From an uncultured Lachnospiraceae bacterium (lineage in GTDB: Bacteria; Bacillota; Clostridia; Lachnospirales; Lachnospiraceae), in contig CAJTSD010000002.1 in the NCBI GenBank assembly GCA_910578795.1, forward strand, positions 62,001 to 126,000: a DNA stretch of 64,000 bases, written 5' to 3'. This document shows positions 60,181 through 64,000 of the stretch, piece after piece. The position numbers were made by a program, and so were the translations under genes. Within the stretch, counting starts at the first letter, position 1. Each line of letters starts with the position of its first letter. Below the pieces are notes generated by a model. That model had not been told where the DNA came from. It saw only the letters and a list, made by a program, of their open reading frames with translations, and did no database searches.

Positions 60181-60922
60181 TTCGAAACTCCGTTGTAAAT
60201 TCCGCGTCGTACAGTTTTGACAGCGCATAATCGTCCCCAAGAAAATACCCTACCGTGATAAGCGCAGTCTTTGTAATACCGTGCTTTTTTGCCGTTTCCG
60301 AAAGCTCTGACACTGTGCAGCGCATTACCTTTTCGTCCTTCCAGGTCGCCTTATAGACAATGGCGGCGGGCGTGTCCGCGCGGTATCCGCCTGCCAAAAG
60401 CTCCGCAGTCAGCTCCTCCAAAAGCCCCATGCTTAAAAAAATAACCATTGTCGCCTGATGCGCTGCCAAGCTTCTCATGCTTTCCGCTTCTCGTACTGGC
60501 GTTCTCCCCGCCATTCGCGTAATAATGACGGACTGCGACACGTCAGGAAGCGTATATTCGGCTTTCAGGGCTGCCGCCGCACCGCAAAAAGAGCTCACGC
60601 CCGGACATACATCATAGTCAATGCCCGCCTCCTTCAGGCGGTCCATCTGCTCCCGAACCGCCCCGTAAACCGACGGGTCTCCCGTATGCAGGCGCACCGT
60701 CGTAAGCCCCTGTTCTTCCGCCTTTTTCATCAAATCAATAATCTCATCCAAATGCAGATACGCGCTGTTATGCACCTGACAGTCCTTTTTCGCGTAATCA
60801 AGCAGCTCAGGATTGACAAGCGAACCCGCATAAATAATGACGTCCGCCTCCTCAATCAGCCGTTTTCCCCTGACCGTTATCAAATCCACCGCACCGCTTC
60901 CCGCACCGACAAAATGCACCAT
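60140..60922 (-). CDS. cbiF: Precorrin-4 / cobalt-precorrin-4 C11-methyltransferase CbiF (CobM)
   Basis: 260 residues. VHFVGAGSGAVDLITVRGKRLIEEADVIIYAGSLVNPELL, VRLHTGDPSVYGAVREQMDRL and CPGVSSFCGAAAAL are the methylase fold with CbiF-type G-S-L-V-N. It uses SAM to methylate C11. It ends within cbiG and starts right after the cobD stop. Confidence 0.96.
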   Translation of the reverse strand: MVHFVGAGSGAVDLITVRGKRLIEEADVIIYAGSLVNPELLDYAKKDCQVHNSAYLHLDEIIDLMKKAEEQGLTTVRLHTGDPSVYGAVREQMDRLKEAGIDYDVCPGVSSFCGAAAALKAEYTLPDVSQSVIITRMAGRTPVREAESMRSLAAHQATMVIFLSMGLLEELTAELLAGGYRADTPAAIVYKATWKDEKVMRCTVSELSETAKKHGITKTALITVGYFLGDDYALSKLYDAEFTTEFRNGNHHNGIHETGR

Positions 60923-61978
60923 CTAGCGTTCCTCCTTTAAAATAAGCCGCATCGCTTTTAACAACCGCACATTGTCCTCATGCGTGCGCACGGCAATGCG
61001 GTAATATCCCTTTTCCAATCCTCGGTAATTGCCGCAGTCTCTTATCAGAAATCCTTTTTCCAACAGCCTCTCCTTCCAATTTAGCGCACTGTAAAAAAAG
61101 ACAAAATTTGCGCTTCCCGCAAACACGCGACAGCCAAGCGGCGCAAGCCCTTCTTCGAGAAAAGCTCTCTCCGCCTGCAAATACCTTCTTGAGCGTGCGG
61201 CAAAAGCCGTCTGCGCGAGCGCGGCAATGCCTGCACTTTGCGCAAGCACGGAAACCGCCCACGGCTGTCTGTGTCCGTATATCTTTTCGATCAGCGCATG
61301 ATTGCACGTAACCGCGTATCCAAGGCGCAGCCCTGCAAGCGCATACATTTTGGTAAAGGATTTCAGAATGACAAGCGACTTTCTGCCCGATATTTTATCC
61401 AACATCGAGCTCTCCTCCGGCTTGTCCAAAAATTCCTGAAAGCACTCGTCAAGCACCAGTAAAATGTCGTTTTTTTCACAAATATCCGCAATTGCCGTCA
61501 GCCGTTTTTTATCAATGACCACCCCTGTCGGATTGTTCGGCACGCATAAAAACACCATATCCAAATCCGGCAAAAGCCGTTCCTCAAAATCCTGCGCCAG
61601 GGTAAACCCGTTTTCCGGCAAAAGCATATGATATTGTATCTTCGCATCTGCCGCCGTCAGCGCCTTTTCGTACTCCGCAAAGCAAGGCGCTGTCAATAAC
61701 GCAGTCTTTGGCTTGTGCGCATACACAATGGAAAAAATCAGCTCCGCCGCACCGTTTCCGCAAATGACATCGCAAGCCGCACAGCCAAAATACTCCGCAA
61801 GCTTCTCACGAAGCGCCTTACACGACCAGTCAGGATACCTGCCAAGCGTACCGGTGCCTGAAATCACTGCCTCCGCTATTTCCCGCGGCATTTCAAGCGG
61901 ATTGATATTTGCTGAAAAGTCCGTTATGCTTCCGCCATTTTCATACGCGTAAATATCGCCGCCGTGTCCGTTATCCAT
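60923..61978 (-). CDS. cobD: Threonine-phosphate decarboxylase CobD
   Basis: 351 residues, PLP fold I aminotransferase-like. HGGDIYAYENGGSITDFSANINPLEMP is the CobD/CobC start; ICGNGAAELIFS, VFLCVPNNPTGVVID, LVLDECFQEFLD and the Schiff-base Lys in SFTKMYALAGLRLGY follow. It makes aminopropanol phosphate for CbiB. The start at 61978 follows GGAGGG. Confidence 0.93.
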   Translation of the reverse strand: MDNGHGGDIYAYENGGSITDFSANINPLEMPREIAEAVISGTGTLGRYPDWSCKALREKLAEYFGCAACDVICGNGAAELIFSIVYAHKPKTALLTAPCFAEYEKALTAADAKIQYHMLLPENGFTLAQDFEERLLPDLDMVFLCVPNNPTGVVIDKKRLTAIADICEKNDILLVLDECFQEFLDKPEESSMLDKISGRKSLVILKSFTKMYALAGLRLGYAVTCNHALIEKIYGHRQPWAVSVLAQSAGIAALAQTAFAARSRRYLQAERAFLEEGLAPLGCRVFAGSANFVFFYSALNWKERLLEKGFLIRDCGNYRGLEKGYYRIAVRTHEDNVRLLKAMRLILKEER

Positions 61979-61999
61979 AAGCAGCCCTCCGTTCAACAA

Positions 62000-63217
62000 T
62001 TATCTGTTTTGCGGGACAAGTTTTACCAATGTCACAGGATTTTGTCCCGTCATCAAATGATACGCCCCCGTTTTTTTCGCCTTTGCCACACTAATCTGCA
62101 CCACTTGCGGTTCTATGTCATATTCCTTGGCTATTTGCATGACTTCCGAGAACGTTTCAAGCGTAATCAGACTAATCACAATAACCGTTCGCGGATTTTT
62201 CTCCCACAGCAGGGAAAGGATTTCACGCACTGCTCCCGCACTTCCGCCGATAAACGCATGCGTTGCGGCAGGAAGCGGTCCGAGTGCGTCAGGCGCTTTT
62301 CCAAAAGCAATCTGCAAATTATCCGCCCTGAATTTTCGTTGGTTCTGCTTTATCAAATCAACCGCTTTTTCCTGATATTCAATCGCATAAACGCTGCTGT
62401 CGGGATAGCACACTGCCGCCTGTATTCCCACGGAACCCGTGCCCGCGCCAATGTCATACAATACGGACTGTCTGCCAAGTCCAAGTTTTTGGATTGCAAG
62501 AGAGCGCACCTCCGACTTCGTCATCGGCACATCGCCGCGTATCCATTCGCTGTCGTCAATTTCCGGAAACAGACATTCCCGTGGGAAAGGATTTTCGATA
62601 ACCGCCACAAGCAGACTGCCAAAATCCGCCTCCTGCGCCTCCTGCGGCGTCATGCGGCATATCCTTTGATTGGGATAACCGACATTTTCACCGATATGCA
62701 GTATTACATTGTCAAAACCGTAATATTGCAGCCTGCCTGCAAGTTCCCGCAGCCCCTGTGCGCCGCCAAGCAGGCAAAAAGTATACCGTTCCCTGTCTGC
62801 TGTTCCAATGACGTTTTCCTGTCTGCCATGCAGGCTGACGGCAGAAACCGCGTCCCATGAAACGCCGATTGCCGCACAAAATGCGGACATAGAAGACACG
62901 CCCGGTACCAGCGCAACCGTATAATCGGAAAATGCCTCCAACAGCTTTTTGGCGCCGCTGTAAAATCCCACGTCCCCCGACAAAAGGACACAGGCACACC
63001 TCCACCCTTGATTTTCGGTTTTGTTCAGATGCGCACGTATTTCGTCCGGCTGGTATGCCGCAATCCGTTTTGCGCTGATTCCATCAGAAACTTTCAGCAT
63101 TCTGTCCGCTCCAAACACCAAATCACAGGTTTCTATCAGCATTTTTGCCTTTACGGTCAGCCCTTCGCAGGTTCCCGTTCCGATGCCAATCAGATATAGT
63201 TTTTTATCCTGCATCAT
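62000..63217 (-). CDS. cbiET: Fused precorrin-6Y C5,15-methyltransferase / decarboxylase CbiET
   Basis: 405 residues. N-terminal CbiE-like methylase (LYLIGIGTGTCEGLTVKAKMLIETCDLVFGADRML, LLSGDVGFYSGAKKLL, VPGVSSMSAFCAAIG) and C-terminal CbiT-like domain from about 225 (MTKSEVRSLAIQKLGLGRQSVLYDIGAGTGSVGIQAA, AFIGGSAGAVREIL). It methylates C5 and C15 and removes a carboxyl group. ATGs at 63217 and 63214 follow GGGG. It overlaps the end of cbiL. Confidence 0.95.
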   Translation of the reverse strand: MMQDKKLYLIGIGTGTCEGLTVKAKMLIETCDLVFGADRMLKVSDGISAKRIAAYQPDEIRAHLNKTENQGWRCACVLLSGDVGFYSGAKKLLEAFSDYTVALVPGVSSMSAFCAAIGVSWDAVSAVSLHGRQENVIGTADRERYTFCLLGGAQGLRELAGRLQYYGFDNVILHIGENVGYPNQRICRMTPQEAQEADFGSLLVAVIENPFPRECLFPEIDDSEWIRGDVPMTKSEVRSLAIQKLGLGRQSVLYDIGAGTGSVGIQAAVCYPDSSVYAIEYQEKAVDLIKQNQRKFRADNLQIAFGKAPDALGPLPAATHAFIGGSAGAVREILSLLWEKNPRTVIVISLITLETFSEVMQIAKEYDIEPQVVQISVAKAKKTGAYHLMTGQNPVTLVKLVPQNR

Positions 63218-63905
63218 CGTTCTGTTCCCCGCTTTTTGCAATCACAATGGAATAGTAGCCTGCTGCCTCGTCCAGCCCATCCGCCGTATACGACACGCGT
63301 TCGTTTTCCAGCCCGCAGTTTTCCACCATATAGACAGTATCCGCCGTTTTATCAATCTGCTCCTTTAACCACTCCATTTGGCTCCCGATTTTCATAAACA
63401 CCTTTGTTCCAGAAAGCTCTGCGGTTTCCTTTGGCACATATGCCGCCGGCAGGATATGAAGCTGCTGCGCCTGCTCCGCCAACGGAATATTCAGCCTTGC
63501 CGCTGCCGCGCAAAAAGACGGTATTCCGCTTACTATCTGCGTTTCATAGCCAAGCGCCTTTATTTTTTCATGAATATAACCGTACGTTGCATAAATCGTG
63601 GGGTCGCCGAGCACAAGGAATGCAACGTCCTTTCCCTGCTCCAGTATCCCTGCAATTTTCTGCGCACCGTCCGCGTGATACTGCTCCAGTTTTTGAGCGT
63701 CCATTGTCATGGGCATGGAAATCGTAAGGCATGGTTTCTCTTCTATCTGCACCACACCTGACGCAATTTTATATGCCAAACATTTGTTTTTATCATCTGA
63801 CGGCACTGCGATATATTGGCATTCCTTTATCACGCGCACCGCCTTTAAAGTCAGCAGTTCCGGGTCGCCCGGACCTACGCCTACACCGTATAATGTTCCC
63901 TTCAT
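63204..63905 (-). CDS. cbiL: Precorrin-2 / cobalt-factor II C20-methyltransferase CbiL
   Basis: 233 residues. GTLYGVGVGPGDPELLTLKAVRVIKECQYIAVPSDDKNKCLAYKIA, VAFLVLGDPTIYATYGYIHEKI and VSGIPSFCAAAARL are the CbiL motifs. The start at 63905 follows GGGAGG; upstream codons are in frame but lack similarity. It is the first visible gene of the cbi operon; the operon probably continues beyond the right edge. Confidence 0.95.
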   Translation of the reverse strand: MKGTLYGVGVGPGDPELLTLKAVRVIKECQYIAVPSDDKNKCLAYKIASGVVQIEEKPCLTISMPMTMDAQKLEQYHADGAQKIAGILEQGKDVAFLVLGDPTIYATYGYIHEKIKALGYETQIVSGIPSFCAAAARLNIPLAEQAQQLHILPAAYVPKETAELSGTKVFMKIGSQMEWLKEQIDKTADTVYMVENCGLENERVSYTADGLDEAAGYYSIVIAKSGEQNDDAG

Positions 63906-63975
63906 GATGCCTCCCGTTTGACCGCGATCTTGTTTTTCAAACAATTCCAGTATCTCATTCATTACATTATTTTGC

Positions 63976-64000
63976 GGACTTTGCAGCCAGGGCAAAGTCC
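63976..64000 (-). repeat. Hairpin at the right edge, possible further paired-hairpin element
   Basis: GGACTTTGC-(7)-GCAAAGTCC is a perfect nine-base stem before the cbiL leader. It could be the inner hairpin of another copy, cut by the window edge. Confidence 0.45.

Noticed and set aside
63906..63995. N-terminal extension of CbiL
   Set aside because: In frame but without similarity; the ATG at 63905 has GGGAGG and matches the family start.

Overview
The window looks like a chromosomal segment of a motile anaerobic Firmicute of the Clostridia, most likely Lachnospiraceae. Support: Gram-positive ribosome binding sites and SigA/SigD-type promoters, the FliW-CsrA pair, the anaerobic (Cbi) cobalamin pathway, lipoprotein binding proteins and BspA-like surface proteins. 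This assignment is inferred from gene content only. 59 protein genes are annotated; no tRNA, rRNA, CRISPR array or insertion sequence was seen.

Layout. (1) 1-1600: start of a PD-(D/E)XK (Rpn-type) gene cut by the window edge, then a compact three-gene DUF3791/DUF3990 cassette. (2) 1618-18540, nearly all on the minus strand: a late flagellar block reading flgM-flgN-flgK-flgK(second copy)-flgL-fliW-csrA, then flaG-fliD-fliS-fliT-like, a 103-residue mini-flagellin, a glycosyltransferase with TPRs, a very long flagellin (897 aa) and an ordinary flagellin (551 aa). SigD (sigma-28) promoters are visible before flgM and the 551-aa flagellin, with weaker ones before flaG and the glycosyltransferase. 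(3) 18652-21123: TetR regulator and a fused homocysteine methyltransferase/methylene-THF reductase. (4) 21254-28279: a secreted DUF5722 protein divergent from a binding lipoprotein, a membrane GGDEF-EAL protein and lrgAB. (5) 28276-33896: an EamA transporter and an operon of response regulator, PocR-type hybrid kinase and zinc-type binding lipoprotein. (6) 34022-36347: cbiD, cbiH and a small CobU-like gene. (7) 36522-40770: a c-di-GMP-I (GEMM) riboswitch in front of a 1328-aa BspA-like secreted protein. (8) 40793-50872: a divergent sialic acid/amino sugar locus (rpiR, ROK kinase, nagA, nagB; ABC transporter, nanQ, nanA, nanE, SGNH esterase). (9) 51044-63905: a thirteen-gene minus-strand operon for anaerobic corrin ring and lower-ligand assembly.

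How it fits together. Flagellin synthesis appears to be controlled by FlgM (SigD) and by FliW/CsrA acting on a GGA-rich flagellin leader. A c-di-GMP enzyme and a c-di-GMP riboswitch before a large surface protein suggest a motile-to-attached switch. The nan/nag locus would feed host or mucin sialic acid into fructose-6-phosphate. The corrin genes lie in two separate clusters.

The most unusual items are: a family of intergenic paired-hairpin elements that recurs at minus-strand gene junctions, often with the upstream gene's stop codon inside a hairpin and the next gene's ribosome binding site in its tail; the mini-flagellin; a 26-codon flagellin-start relic before the glycosyltransferase; the binding-lipoprotein/GGDEF-EAL pair without permeases; and the kinase/metal-lipoprotein operon.
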